Shown: positions 1 through 10,139 of the stretch, piece by piece
Layout: the number at the start of each line of letters is the position of its first letter
How positions within the stretch are numbered: position 1 is the stretch's first letter
Source: Gnetum montanum
Lineage: Eukaryota > Streptophyta > Gnetopsida > Gnetales > Gnetaceae
Assembly (NCBI GenBank): GCA_015680685.1
Contig: MNCI01003419.1
Coordinates: forward strand, 156,505-220,504
Direction of reading: 5' to 3'
Length of the DNA: 64,000 nt
Notes under the pieces: generated by a model
The model's database searches: none
The model's input: only the letters and a program-made list of their open reading frames with translations
Told to the model about the DNA's origin: nothing
Translations under genes and position numbers: made by a program

Positions 1-1208
1 GGTTAATGACACATTAATCATGCTTTATACATAGGATTCATTGTGCCCTGGGTCAGTTACCTCATGTCCTAATCTCTACAATCCCTTCTATAGTCCGTCT
101 CATCTCGCTATTCATGTAATTGTAGCTCGTGTCTTATGTAGCATAGAATTATTACCTTGTTCTAGTGATACTTACATGTGTGTGTTTTGTGGAACCAGTG
201 TGGATTACATTTAACCCTTCTAGTGCCTACGGACATTTTAAAGTGTGGTTACGCAAAGGGCATTATAGGTTGGAACTTGCTTTGGGGAGGACCCAGTTGC
301 GTAATTTTTGTAATTTTCACTCATAACACATCTTCCACACATCATCTATTACCCTCAGCATATTGTCAACAATATTCTTTCCCTTATTACTATCCCTCCG
401 ATTCAAATGTTCCTATGAACCATTAGATAGCCTTTTTCTCTCGCTTATCATCCAAGGTCCTTATTGATAAATTCCACACCATCATAATTTTCGTGCCTTC
501 AAAACTAGTTGAATCACCCTGGAAGCATTTAACAACAGTCTATATGTCCTTAGTTTACATCATTTAATTTCAAAAAAATATTAAAAATTTGGTACATTCT
601 ATAAAGTGCCCTAGCTTCGATAGGCTGCAATATCATGTACATGATATTATAATCGACGTGATATTGCATCCGTGCTATTGCGTACGCGATATCGCGTCCA
701 AGAAATGTATATATACGCGAAGCCCCTATGCTAATCAACATCATTTGCAACTATTTACATGGGGGAAGTTTTTCAAATGTCTCTTTACGACTCACGATTG
801 TGCGTCCCTTGCTTTTATATCCATAACTCACTCGCTGGTACTTCGATTTTCATTCCGTTTGAACCTACTTGAACCTAGAGTGTTTAGCTTAGTCATGGGG
901 GAGGGGCACATGCTGAATAGCACATAAATGTTTTGAAATTCATCATTGCCCAAAGGACATTATTAAGGGTAATTAGTTATAAAATTAAGGATAAATGTGC
1001 CAAAAACAATTGCATCTCCTTAGTTATACCGGGAAACTAGATTGGAAACCACCTAAGCAAAGAGGATTCAATATTATAATCTTTCAGGGACATTTTCTCC
1101 TAATAAGTAACATCACACGGAGATAAAGAAAATTCATTAAGGCAAGTAGTAAGGTATAACCTAACTTTGGTAACAACCTTACTAACGATTGGTCTCGTGT
1201 GTTTGCAA
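1..1208 (+). repeat. element F: spacer between integrase and extra ORF
   Basis: This is the non-coding spacer of a decayed Ty3/gypsy element whose pol lies left of the window. The stretch around 240-315 (pattern ATGCAAGGG...TTGG...CTTTGGGGAGGACCCA) is shared with 12825-12890, 47930-47985 and, in reverse, 2945-2985. In three of those four places it lies between integrase and the extra ORF; in A it lies in the 3' part. Short open frames here overlap on both strands, none resembles a known protein, and they are taken as chance. Confidence 0.7.
620..716 (+). promoter_or_regulatory. element F internal promoter-like module (GATATC phrase array + TATA)
   Basis: Imperfect phrases of the GCGATATCGCGTAC class (about 628-698) are followed closely by GTATATATAC at about 707-715. 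The module lies about 500 bp ahead of the extra ORF at 1209. The same arrangement recurs ahead of the extra ORFs of E (13105-13207), C (48236-48340) and, in reverse, D (22605-22690). Promoter function is inferred from the TATA box and from likeness to the LTR promoters of the family. Confidence 0.55.
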
Positions 1209-1595
1209 ATGGCCTCGAAATGCAAACAACAGGAAGGTCCTGCTTAAGGTGGGATCAAGCGACCTAGGAGAGGTGAAGGAAAAGTTCCTGCCAAAAAACA
1301 TGTAGAACAGGAGGAACAATAATTTATAATCCACCAAGAATACCTTGTGATTGTACAATCAAGGCAGGCGGAAGGAGGAGCTGCAACAACATCTGAATAG
1401 GGATGACATCTCACGTTGCCCCAGGATTGTGTTCAGGCCATCTATGAAAGGTTCATATTTACTGCAGTGATCATGGAATTAAACTTTGGACTTGTTGCAT
1501 AATTTGCTCCGGAGGTCGTTAGGGATCACCTTAAAGGGTCTCCATTATGGCCTACCCTCTCTAAAAGTGGTGCTTGGTACTTAGGGGAAACATAC
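1209..1595 (+). pseudogene. element F extra ORF, 5' part (broken by element A)
   Basis: The start is placed at the ATG at 1209 (MASKCKQQEG), which aligns with the starts at 48791 (C) and 13634 (E). The N-terminal part is basic and low in complexity. It is followed by ELNFGLVA.FAPEV and W.L....AWYLGETY, matching ELNFGMFLEFALEEF and KWYMGETYPFW in C. Reading is broken by in-frame stops. At 1595 the frame is cut inside GETY by element A and resumes at 8482 with the expected next residues (FW-like, then NNKEQGSMV). The protein family is described under the copy in C. No function can be assigned from sequence alone. Confidence 0.75.
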
Positions 1596-2216
1596 TGATG
1601 AGTGGCGAGATACCCCTACACTTAACCATATGAATACGAGCGTAGCACACACGATCTGGTCGAACTCCATAGAATCAATGCTTACACGCCTCATGGAACA
1701 CTTAAGGTTAATTATTCGTTGTCTTCCTAGACTTACTTGTATTTGTCACAGTTGTATGGTTAAGTAAGTCTGAGGTATATGATTTTTATAGCTTTTCTAT
1801 TTTATCTCCTATGCTAGTGAGGTGAAGGGTTGAAGAGACTAATTAACTAACTTTAACTAACTAACTAAGTTTGAATTAACCTAGCATCAGCATCCATTCC
1901 CACTTACCATNGCAAGGTTTATCCAAGAAGTTCGTCTTTATTGCCATACACAAACTTGTGTTCAGGTACAATGTTTGCTCGAATAAAGATCCGTTTACTT
2001 TGGAGCTCCTACTGTGGGCATATGGAAAATATTCTATCTCTGGAGGGATCAAACTACCAGAGTTTCGCTACGGTCTAAGCCTAGGATGAGAAACAAGGGA
2101 GAGCCACCTGTTATTTATAAACTTGGCGGTGCACCGCGATATTGTGTACACGATATCGCTTAGGATGCGATATCGCGGCGGCCGCGATATCGTGTATGCG
2201 ATATCACATCTCATCA
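1596..2216 (-). repeat. 3' LTR of element A (with assembly gap)
   Basis: Begins TGATGAG and ends CTCATCA in plus-strand reading, so the LTR is TG...CA on the minus strand. It matches 7662-8476 except that about 200 bp present there (about 7975-8180) are missing at the N at 1911. It holds a reversed TATA box (about 2111-2120, TTATTTATAAA) and the GATATC phrase array at 2137-2205. The polypurine tract lies just outside, at 2217-2226 read in reverse (CATGGGGATA). Confidence 0.85.
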
Positions 2217-2925
2217 TATCCCCATGATTGAATGAAAACTCGTCCTTGAGTTTGTTACAAAATATTGGGACGGTATGGGATTATTGACTCAAATGGAACT
2301 AATGGGATGACATGTGAACGGATCATCATTATAAGACAAGACAAAACTGTTGTTCATGACAACAAGAGTGAACACCTTATTACATCTGACATTAAGCCTT
2401 ATTTGGCAGCTGAGAAAGAGAGAGAGAGAAAGAAGTTTTGCTGTTGCCAACTCCAAGATTGCACCTTTGGTTGTCCATCCATAAGCACGCCATTCGATCT
2501 TGCTCCTTGCATAGCTTCTTCAGCACTACTCCATTCCAAGTGTTTTGTCCAAATCGAATCTATTGTTGCATGATTGCCATCTGCACACACAACACAGTCT
2601 TAATATTAGCAAGGGTAAATGAATGACGATGTAGTTGATATCTTACTTTGGTGAAAGGTCCATTGGCTGGGTTGTGGTATGGTTGATTGCAAGTCTGAAG
2701 ATATAATATTGATGACTATCGAAGGTGTAGGGGTTAGGAGAAAATTGAAAAAATTGGACCCCATACCCCCATGACTAATCACGAACCTCCAGTAGCGATA
2801 GAATGGAGAAAGAAAAGGAATAAGAAAGATGAAGAAAAAGAAACAACTATAACATCGATGAAATGGATGTCAAGATGGAAATGAACAAAATAGAGTTGAT
2901 TGCAAAAATGTTAAGGAAAATAATT
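2217..2925 (-). other. element A 3' internal region without the extra ORF
   Basis: Related elements carry the end of the extra ORF and a short 3' UTR here. Only the last ~80 bp before the LTR match them (AATCCCATAC..TCCCAA.ATTTTGT, then CTCAAGGACGAGTTTTC). The rest (about 2330-2925) has no counterpart in C, D, E or F. On the minus strand a long open stretch reads through 2399-2590 (DGNHATIDSIWTKHLEW). An AAAGTAAGATATC donor-like and a GTGTGTGCAG acceptor-like sequence flank an AT-rich ~65 bp gap just upstream. A captured host fragment is possible but unproven. Confidence 0.4.
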
Positions 2926-3900
2926 TAATGGGTGCACCAAAGAGGAATTTCAGTGGGTCATCCCCAAAGCAGGCTCATGCCCTTAATGCCTTGACAAGCC
3001 CACATTCAAAGAGTCCATATGCTCTGGGAATGTCATTTAGAACACGAGTTAAAGTCTTAACTGCAAGAATTTACCAAAAAGAAAACAATGTGTCAACCAA
3101 AATATACACTAATGATACAGCCGGCAATGAGGTGAACAATGGAGAGAAGGATGGAGGGAAGAGAATGGAATGGAATCCCAAGAACAAGGTGGTGTATAGC
3201 CCCTTGTGTGTGTGATGATTAATGTGACTTAGCAAATCCCATTCCAAGTCCGGCCTCAAACAAACCACATCCAGTGGCTTCGCATTAATGCACTCAGCCA
3301 ATTCATCCTCTGGGAGTAATAAGAATGCCTTCACCCAAGAGTCACCACCATTCCGATGAAACAAGGAGGAGAGAATGGGAAGTGAGAAGGGCCTTAGTTA
3401 GAGGGAACCTTTTTATTGTTAGTTCCTTAACCAGTGCTTGTAGCCCAAATGATTATTTCGTCTAGGGGGTGTGCTTTGAATTCTCACTTTGTTGTTTTTT
3501 TTTGTTTTATGTGTTTATGCGTGAGAATCACACCATGCAAAGACTTTGTTATTTTTATTACTCAGCTTCCCGATAATTGGGTAATGTCAAAACGGTAAGA
3601 AAACACCAGAAGAAAGCATTCAAGCACCCAAGAGAATGGCCAACACAAATGCATCAAGTTCTCTTGAAGTCACACCCTTTTCAATCCTTGAATCCTTCCT
3701 CAGTTTGAGAAATGCCAAGTCACCAATTTGTTATAGTTTTTATTTAGAAAGGGACTATACATTTCCAAGTCGAGAGAGACCATAAAAAATTGCGTATGTA
3801 TGGATGAAGTGGACTCATTTGCTGCTATATCAAAAGAACATACCTTAGTATCAACATCATGAATTAAAGGTAAAAACCAAACATTAGCAATCAATATAAA
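2926..3900 (-). repeat. element A: remnant of the post-integrase spacer
   Basis: Reverse complements of blocks found after integrase in E and C. 3380-3550 matches 12280-12470 and 47360-47545 (GAATTC.AAGCACACCCC, TAACTAAGGCC). 3650-3690 matches the TTGAATTCACACCC block near 47240. 2945-2985 matches the TTTGGGGAGGATCCAC block. No coding sequence is apparent. Confidence 0.65.
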
Positions 3901-3958
3901 AATAGTTCATACCATCATGAAGAACACTTATTAAATGATAAACTTTGAAGGTGGATAA

Positions 3959-3976
3959 CACACACACACACACACA
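3959..3976. repeat. (CA)n microsatellite
   Basis: Nine uninterrupted CA units inside element A, next to the 15 bp minisatellite. Confidence 0.95.
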
Positions 3977-4037
3977 AATAAAAAAAATGAAAAAGTATAA
4001 TGATGTTGTAAAACAAAAACAAGAAAAGTTAAAGAAA

Positions 4038-4141
4038 TTTGTAAAACAAAAATGTGTAAAACAAAAATGTGTAAGACAAAAACGTGTAAAACAAAAATGT
4101 GTAAAACAAAAATGTGAAAAAGAAAAACATGTAAAAAAAAA
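4038..4141. repeat. 15 bp minisatellite (TGTAAAACAAAAATG units)
   Basis: About seven tandem copies of a 15 bp A-rich unit with a few substitutions. Because 15 is a multiple of three, both strands stay open (KQKCV on plus, FCFTH on minus), giving spurious repetitive open frames. It sits near where A has lost RT-integrase, between protease and the spacer remnant. Confidence 0.9.
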
Positions 4142-4451
4142 ACTTAAAAGAACTGAGGGCCCCAAATGATTAGCATAGGTGGCCATCTCCGCCATGACTG
4201 AATGGAAAGGGAGAGATCTGAAATAATGAGTGCTTGTTTGAATTTCTTAAAAGTGTCCAACTTCTCCCGATTGATGTTCTGAGATTAAGGGGTGTAAGTC
4301 AGCGACGCTCATATTCCAATGTATCTATGCCTTTGTTATAGGCATGAGTTGTTCCCCTAGTTCGTTCCATGCATGTTGGTGGATTTCTTCCTTGATCAGC
4401 TGTCAACCATTGGGTGTCCACTTGTTGTGTGGTTGCTACATATAGACACCT

Positions 4452-4960
4452 TTATCTCAGAGTTTCTTGGGCACACTGGTTACATGGAGGAGATGTTGTG
4501 CATTCCTCCATGTCATCACCCGATGAGTCACTATATGTGATGCATGGAACTTTCTTCTTCTCGATCTTTCCATAAATGTTTACCTTAGATATTTCCAGGG
4601 AAAGATCATGGATTTTTAGGCATGCATCTATTGTGCTTAGCCATGCCCTTCCCATTATAATTGGGAAGTCCCCTTCGTTGCTATTGACTTTTATCACCAG
4701 GAAATCAGCTGGGTATGACCAACCATACACAGTGGTAACGATGTCCTTCACCAATCCCAAGGGAATGGTGATGGATTGGTCAGCCAGATCTAGTTGAATG
4801 TTGCTCTTCTTGAGTTGGGGCAGGTTCTAGGCTTGATACATTTCTCCTGAAATTAAGTTGAATCTGGAACCTGAGTCAAGAAGAGTCTTATGTGGTTCGT
4901 TCCTGGTGATTTGGAGGTAGATTAAGGGACTTCCAGGGTTAGATAGTTTCCTGGGAAGGT
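4452..4960 (-). pseudogene. element A retropepsin (aspartic protease)
   Basis: On the minus strand the reading LLDSGSRFNLISGEMY (about 4900-4850) carries the D-S-G catalytic motif. After one stop come SITIPLGLVKDIVTT, SYPADFLVIKV and FPIIMGRAWLSTID, the flap and the ILGR-like hydrophobic-G-R motif of retroviral-type proteases in Ogre/Tat/Athila elements. It would process Gag-Pol in the virus-like particle. It follows gag by about 40 bp, consistent with one gag-pol reading. A stop (TAG) after MYQA breaks it. The downstream RT is deleted, so a fragment with a Cys-rich tail (SPPCNQCAQ) ends the frame. Confidence 0.85.
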
Positions 4961-4999
4961 GGTGTACCTTGATCCAATCAGTTACAATATGTGTTAACA

Positions 5000-7514
5000 A
5001 AACCGTATGCGTTAAGCTCTGTTGTTAGACTGAAGGGTGCTCTGAAGCCTTATGTGTTAGAGGAGAGTACCTAGACTCAACCGCTTGTGGTTGTGAGAGC
5101 TTTTCCAGGCTTTTGGTTCTAAAGAAAGGTCTTCTCTTTTTGCGGTTGTCAGAACCAGCAACGGGTTGAATGGTTACAGCTCTCGTAGCATTACGTTGCT
5201 GTGGTTGAGTGGGGAGTTCCCTTTGCATTGTTGGAGTAGGAGGTATGGGAACTACTGGGGGAAGAGAGGCGGATGGATTAGGAGGATGGTATGGATGTGG
5301 AGCATCTCTTGGAGGAGAAGGAGTCCTTCTAAAATACTCCCGAACTTGGTAGTGACATTGGGAAGTTGTGTGACCCATAGAGTCACTTGGAGAAACCAGC
5401 TACTACACGTAATAGCCATAAAGAACAGGTTGCCAGCAAGGGTATTGTTGTCTGGGCGGTGGCATCCCCCATGATTGTGGGTGTTGCCATTGCTGATGTT
5501 GCCTGATCGGTTGTGGTGGATTTCCACTTGGATAGTACGTTAACGGTTGGTGGAACTATCTTGGGTTACCTTGGGGATAAGGTAACCTTTGGGGTGCTTG
5601 CCGTTGGTTAAATCTTGGGTTGAGTGCATACACCCCAGACTCTTGCAGATGTGAGATGATTGGACAACATCCCTTAGGATGGTCATATTGGAAGATCTCA
5701 CATCCATCGTCATTGTTTGTGTCAGAATCCACAACCTCATCGGTGGTAGTAATTTTTTCCTTACCCTTGTTATGTGTAGAGCCTGAATCTCTTCGCTTTT
5801 TGTTGTCTTTGTCACTACTTCATTCCACCTTAGACTCCTCTATGATTTTTAGGACAGTTTCAAGTCTAGAGTTTAAGGAATCCCATAATTGATCCACCTT
5901 AGTCGATACTTTTGTTGTTAGCTTTTGAATCGGCAAAGTTTTTTTGTTCACCAACTCTTCGAGTGGTGACTCATCCTCCTCATCACAAAATCTCACTCCC
6001 TTCTTTCGAAGGGAAGGGTCGCAGTTATATTCTTTCGCGCTTTTTCTTTTCCGTAGCTACCCTTCTTTGGCTACTTGCTCCAAAAATCGATGAATTTCAT
6101 GGGATCTAAGTTCTAATAGTGTCCCTTCGGCATAAGTCCCAAGGGTTATCCTAGTCTCATGTCTTAGCCCATCCACGATGTGGTGAAGTTGGTCCTGTTG
6201 TGCGTAACCATGGCCTAGGCAACGATGTAGCAATGCGTAGTATTGACCCATGGAAGCATCCAAGGATTCATGAGTACTTTGCTTCCATCCTTGGATCTGC
6301 TTACGTAAGTTAGACACTCTGGAGTACGTTTGATATTTATTATTGAAGAGTTCTAACATCGTACTCCACCTCCTAATGGTTTCCAGCTCTAAGGACTAGT
6401 ACCAACTCTCTACTTCCTTTATGAGTGTCCTAGGAAACAACTTTAGTTCCTGCCACTCGTTTTCTATGTTTTGCAAGGTACAGGCATCGGGGAATGCCTA
6501 TAAATAATTTTGCGGATCCGCGTTGTATCCCCCTTCGAAGCATGGGATGTTGTTCATGTTTAAATGCTTAATCCAACTATCTCTTTGATGCATTGTCAGT
6601 ATTCTAACTGCCTCCATGATATCTAGCATACTCTGGGTTGCAAGTAGGGGCTTGTCATGATCATCTCTTTCATGATGTCTGTGATGTCTACGTTGTTCCC
6701 TACTTTCCCTTCGTTCATGCGCTTTTCATTGCTCTCGACTCTCTCATCGAGGTCTCTCATTTTATCTACATCTATCCTCACCGTTATGCTCTTGATGGCT
6801 GTGCCCAGATGTGGAAGGAGAGGGTGAATGGTGTGATGAAGGAGAAGAAGAAGGAGAACCATCGCCATGACGATGTTTCTTACCTTCTCTTCGGCTGCTA
6901 CGACCCCGATTGTGATGACAATCCGAGTGCCCGTCCTTATCATGTGTTGTTATTCCCTAAGTGAACAGTTGGAGTTCATAGGGATCAGAACTAGGGTTGT
7001 GTATCATGGAGCATAGGTTCTGATACCCCACCTCCTCACTATCGTTAGGAGGAAGAATATCATTCGATAGAGAACCTATGATAAGTGGTTCACCATCTCC
7101 AATTTCACTTAGGACGTGCGGGACATCTTTGCCCTTCAATAGTGTATGTTGGCTCTCTTGCCTTGAGTTCCTTAAACATTGTGCTTCTGTGGGATGGCAA
7201 TTCTTTGTGTCAAAATCTACCACAACGTATTCAGCATATAGCTGCATCATGCTTATATGTGCCAAAGCACGGAGGAGCATGTTGGGGATTGCACGATCTG
7301 GAGGTAACACTATGTTACCTTGTAAGTCTCTCTAGCACATCTATTCGTCTTGATAGAGGATAAAGGTAAAATTAGGTATATACTCATCGGGATGAGTATA
7401 TACCACCCTATATTGTTGAGGAACTGGCTGATTTTGGTTATGTGTTTTAGACTGCTGACTATTTCTAGTATGATCCATAGGTGGTGTATTACTTTTGTTC
7501 GAAGAAGAAGACAT
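5000..7514 (-). pseudogene. element A gag
   Basis: The start is the ATG at 7514 (MSSSSNKSNT), equivalent to starts at 40660 (C, MSSHN) and 30839 (D). Order: N-terminal motif VYTHPDEYIPNFTFIL, NIVLPPDRAIPNMLLRAL (about 7310), a retrotransposon-gag capsid core near 6360-6060 (MLELFNNKYQTYSRVSNLRK, SMGQYYALLHRC), then a charged region. A compact C-x6-H-x3-C motif (CEIFQYDHPKGC) lies at about 5710-5675. A Gln/Pro/Tyr-rich tail (YYPSGNPPQP, QQWQHPQSWG) and a basic Pro-rich end (about 5380-5030) follow. It is the structural protein of the particle. Several frameshifts and stops make it non-functional. It is the best preserved gag in the window. Confidence 0.85.
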
Positions 7515-7642
7515 TGTTATTTTATTCGGTGTGCTAGTTTATCGTTATATAAATTTTTTTGTTTAATTAACCCTAAGGGTTTGTTTAAGCTCCCAATGAT
7601 GTGAGTAATTTCCTATGTTCTACTTAGCGCACAAACACTTAG

Positions 7643-7660
7643 TCCCCGGCAACGGTGCCA
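7643..7660 (-). promoter_or_regulatory. primer-binding site, tRNA-Asp type (element A)
   Basis: Minus-strand TGGCACCGTTGCCGGGGA, one nucleotide inside the 5' LTR. It differs at one base from the canonical plant tRNA-Asp complement (TGGCGCCGTTGCCGGGGA) used by Athila-type elements. It identifies 7662-8476 as the 5' LTR and sets the element's direction. Confidence 0.9.
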
Positions 7661-7661
7661 A

Positions 7662-8476
7662 TGATGAGTGACAAGATATCCCTACACTCAACCATACGAA
7701 TACGAGCGTAGCACACGCGATCTGGTCAAACTCTGCAGACTAAGTGCCTACATGCCTCATGGAACACTTAAGGTTAATTATTCGTTGTCTTCCCAGACTT
7801 ACTTGTATTTGTCATGGTTGTATGGTTTAGTAAGTCTGAGGTATTGATTTTTATAGCTTTTTTATTTTATCTCCTATGCTAGTGAGGTGAAGGATTGAAG
7901 AGACTAATTAACTAACTTTAACTAACTAACTAAGTCTGAATTAACCTAGCGTCAGCATCTGTTCCCACTTACCGTTCACACCCTGAACCAATGCAACCTT
8001 GGTTACCAAATGCTAGTCGTTGCTGGGATCACCAAGTGTTACGCACATGCTCAAAGCGGTCGTACTGAGGCACTTAACTAGGAGAGAAGGGTTGAGAGAG
8101 ATTTAACAACTAATAAAGTAGTTAAATAATAAATGATAAATAATAGTAAATAAAGTCCTAATTAGCCTATTCCATGCACTGCAAGGTTTATCCAAGAAGT
8201 TCGTCTTTATTGCCGTACACAAACTTGTGTTCAGGTACAATGTTTGCTTGAATAAAGATCCGTTCACTTTGGAGCTCCTACTGCAGGCACATGAAAAATA
8301 TTCTATCTTTGGAGGGATCAAACTGCTAGAGTTTCACTATGGTCTAAGCCTAGGATGAGAAACATGGGAGAGCTGCCTCTTATTTATAGACTTGGCAGCA
8401 CACCGTGATATCGCGTACGCGATATCGCTGGGGATGACACGATATTGCGGCCCATGCGATATCGCGTCCCATCATG
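7662..8476 (-). repeat. 5' LTR of element A
   Basis: 815 bp, TG...CA on the minus strand. U3 is extremely short: from the LTR tip (8476) to the reversed TATA box TATTTATAG (8381-8389) there is little but the GATATC phrase array (8403-8470). Downstream in R/U5, on the minus strand, lie the ATCTTTATTCAAGCA-like block and the AATAAAGA block that all LTRs of this family share. Confidence 0.9.
8381..8470 (-). promoter_or_regulatory. element A U3 promoter: palindromic 14 bp phrase array + TATA
   Basis: Phrases such as GCGATATCGCGTAC (with the internal palindrome GCGATATCGC) are repeated with variation between LTR tip and TATA box. The TATA box on the minus strand is CTATAAATA. The paired 3' LTR has a rearranged version (2137-2205). 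Promoter role is inferred from position and TATA box. Confidence 0.65.
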
Positions 8477-8481
8477 TACTA

Positions 8482-9811
8482 AATTTGGCACAACAAAGAA
8501 CAAGGCTCCATGGTTAACATTTGTGATGTGACTGTTGATTTCTCTATTCAAGCCATTTCAGAAGTATTAAACCTTCTGAATATAAGGTGAAAGGTTGCTT
8601 AGTTGTCTACCCGCTTAGACCCTGATGTGCGACGAGTTTGTTTAGACAGGGCATATAAGACCTATGGGGAGTTGACAAAGGAAGAGAAGATTTATTTCAA
8701 AATAGGGACTCATCAATCTTCCCCACAAAAGGGTTAAAAAGAATTTCAACATATGTGGCAAGAGGATGTGCAGTGTTGGTGGGAAAGGTTAATGATAACT
8801 TGCCTCATCTATATTTTACGGAGATCCTAAGGCGGTTTGAAGAGTGGAATACATGGAAGTTTGTGTTGCCCTTCCCTTGTCTTATTAGGAAGCTATGTAG
8901 ATGTGTTGGTATCAGAGGATACACCAATGATGTCCTCCGAGAAGCCCAAAATGCTTCACATGTCGAATTGCTAAAGCCACTAGCTGCAAGGAAAATCATT
9001 GGTGAGACGCTGGGGCTGGAACAAGAAAAAGAATAGATGGAAGGGCCAACTACAACTCAACTTGCAGGACCAAGCTGACTTCCAAGCACGGGACATATTC
9101 AACAACAAGAAGTAGGACCTAGCACGGGCCAGCAGGATCAACCACCACCACCGTTGCAAGATTACAGATCGTCGATGAGCCATCTTAGGGCCATTGCTGA
9201 GACGGTCAATTGGGGAAGTCGTGATGATGCAAATCTCTTTCATGTCATTGATGATGCTGTATAGCCTACAGTTTCTATGGATCATGCATAGGGTGAAGTG
9301 TCCATTCGGACAAGAGGAGGAGAGAGCACTTGGTCACAAAATATTTCAGGGAACGTTGTGTCCTTTTAGGTGTAGTTGGAAACCAGTGAAGGGTCCATGG
9401 TGGTGGTCATGCAGCACCAGGATGCAGCAGGAGTTGCAAAAGTGGTCGCATACCACATTAAAAAGTCATTCAATGTGCCTGTTGTGCCACCAGCAGATCT
9501 TACAGGAGCACGAGATGCTGAAACTTTGGCCGATACCTCAATGACTGCTGCGGAACTTGAGGATGTACTTGACCGATTGCTAAAAAATAGGACAGGTAAT
9601 GACGTCCTTGTTTGACATCCCACAGGATGTTACAACAATACAATCAGACCTCATTTCCACCAAGGGGAAGTTGGTCATGATGGAGATGAGGGCTAAGCAC
9701 GCTGAAGCAGAAGTGCAAAGATTGCAAGAAAGGCTCGTGACCCTGCAAGCAGCGCAACAGGATCCTTCTCAATTCGTTCCCGTTGACCAGCTGGACACTT
9801 TTAGAACTGAG
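8482..9811 (+). pseudogene. element F extra ORF, 3' part (truncated)
   Basis: Continues the reading cut at 1595: NNKEQGSMVNI, VDFSIQAISEVLNL, then (8730 on) PTKGLKRISTYVARGCAVL, LPHLYFTEILRRFEE and KFVLPFPCLIRKLC. These match D (PTKRLNRISTYVARKSSIL, LTLPFPYLIKRLC) and the pattern of plant 'putative plant transposon protein' domains (VDFS.EAIN.LLGLP; LLYAI; LPFP.LI..LC). A Gln/Pro-rich linker and a helical, coiled-coil-prone segment (about 9600-9810) follow. The C-terminal third seen in C, D and E is missing. At about 9812 the sequence jumps into RT of element E. Stops and frameshifts throughout. Confidence 0.75.
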
Positions 9812-9814
9812 TAA

Positions 9815-10138
9815 CTTAACTGGAATTTTTAAAAATTGCTACACCATTGGTTAAGCTAACAAAGAAGGATGCATCCTTTAATTGGACTAAGGAATGCAAG
9901 TTAGCATTCTAGTAGTTAAAGCAAAAGTTCATAAAAACTACCATTCTATGTGCTCCTGATTGGTCAAGACCCTTCCACATTATGAAAAATTCATCTAATT
10001 ATGTTGTGGAGGCTATGCTTACATAATTGGACAATCAAGGACATCCTTACCACATCTATTGTGCATGTAGAAGCATTGTGGAGGAATAGTTGAACTACAC
10101 CACCACAGATAAGGAGCTTATGGTGGTGGTGTATGTCT
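9815..10138 (+). pseudogene. element E RT thumb / RNase H start
   Basis: Reads FLKIATPLVKLTKKDASFNWTKEC, ILCAPDWSRPFHIM and LNYTTTDKELMVVVY, aligning with C at 44835-45145 and with the typical gypsy RT-RNase H connection and RNase H start. Ends at the N at 10139. The last 174 bp recur in inverted orientation at 10401-10574. Confidence 0.8.
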
Positions 10139-10139
10139 N

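Larger units (their letters stand above)
1596..8476 (-). mobile_element. element A: deleted Ty3/gypsy (OTA-type) retrotransposon, nested in F
   Basis: A 6.9 kb element on the minus strand with two LTRs (7662-8476 is the 5' copy, 1596-2216 the 3' copy), a tRNA-Asp PBS, gag and protease. RT, RNase H, integrase, the internal promoter module and the extra ORF are missing. Flanks are CATAC (1591-1595) and TGTAC (8477-8481), a degraded 5 bp target duplication. Removing A and one flank rejoins the reading of the extra ORF of F, which proves that A inserted later. With gag/protease and LTRs only, it would have depended on RT from relatives. LTR identity over the readable part is roughly 90 percent, by eye. 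Confidence 0.85.

Noticed and set aside
178-927. Open frames in 178-927 as genes
   Set aside because: They fall in the F spacer, overlap on both strands and are not conserved in the equivalent parts of C and E.
2137-2205. GATATC palindromic repeats as a CRISPR array, integron site or bacterial terminator
   Set aside because: Units are degenerate, without unique spacers, inside LTR U3 next to a TATA box, in a plant-like context.
3884-4195. Repetitive Phe/Cys-rich (minus) and Lys/Gln-rich (plus) open frames
   Set aside because: They are products of the 15 bp minisatellite, whose unit length keeps all frames open.
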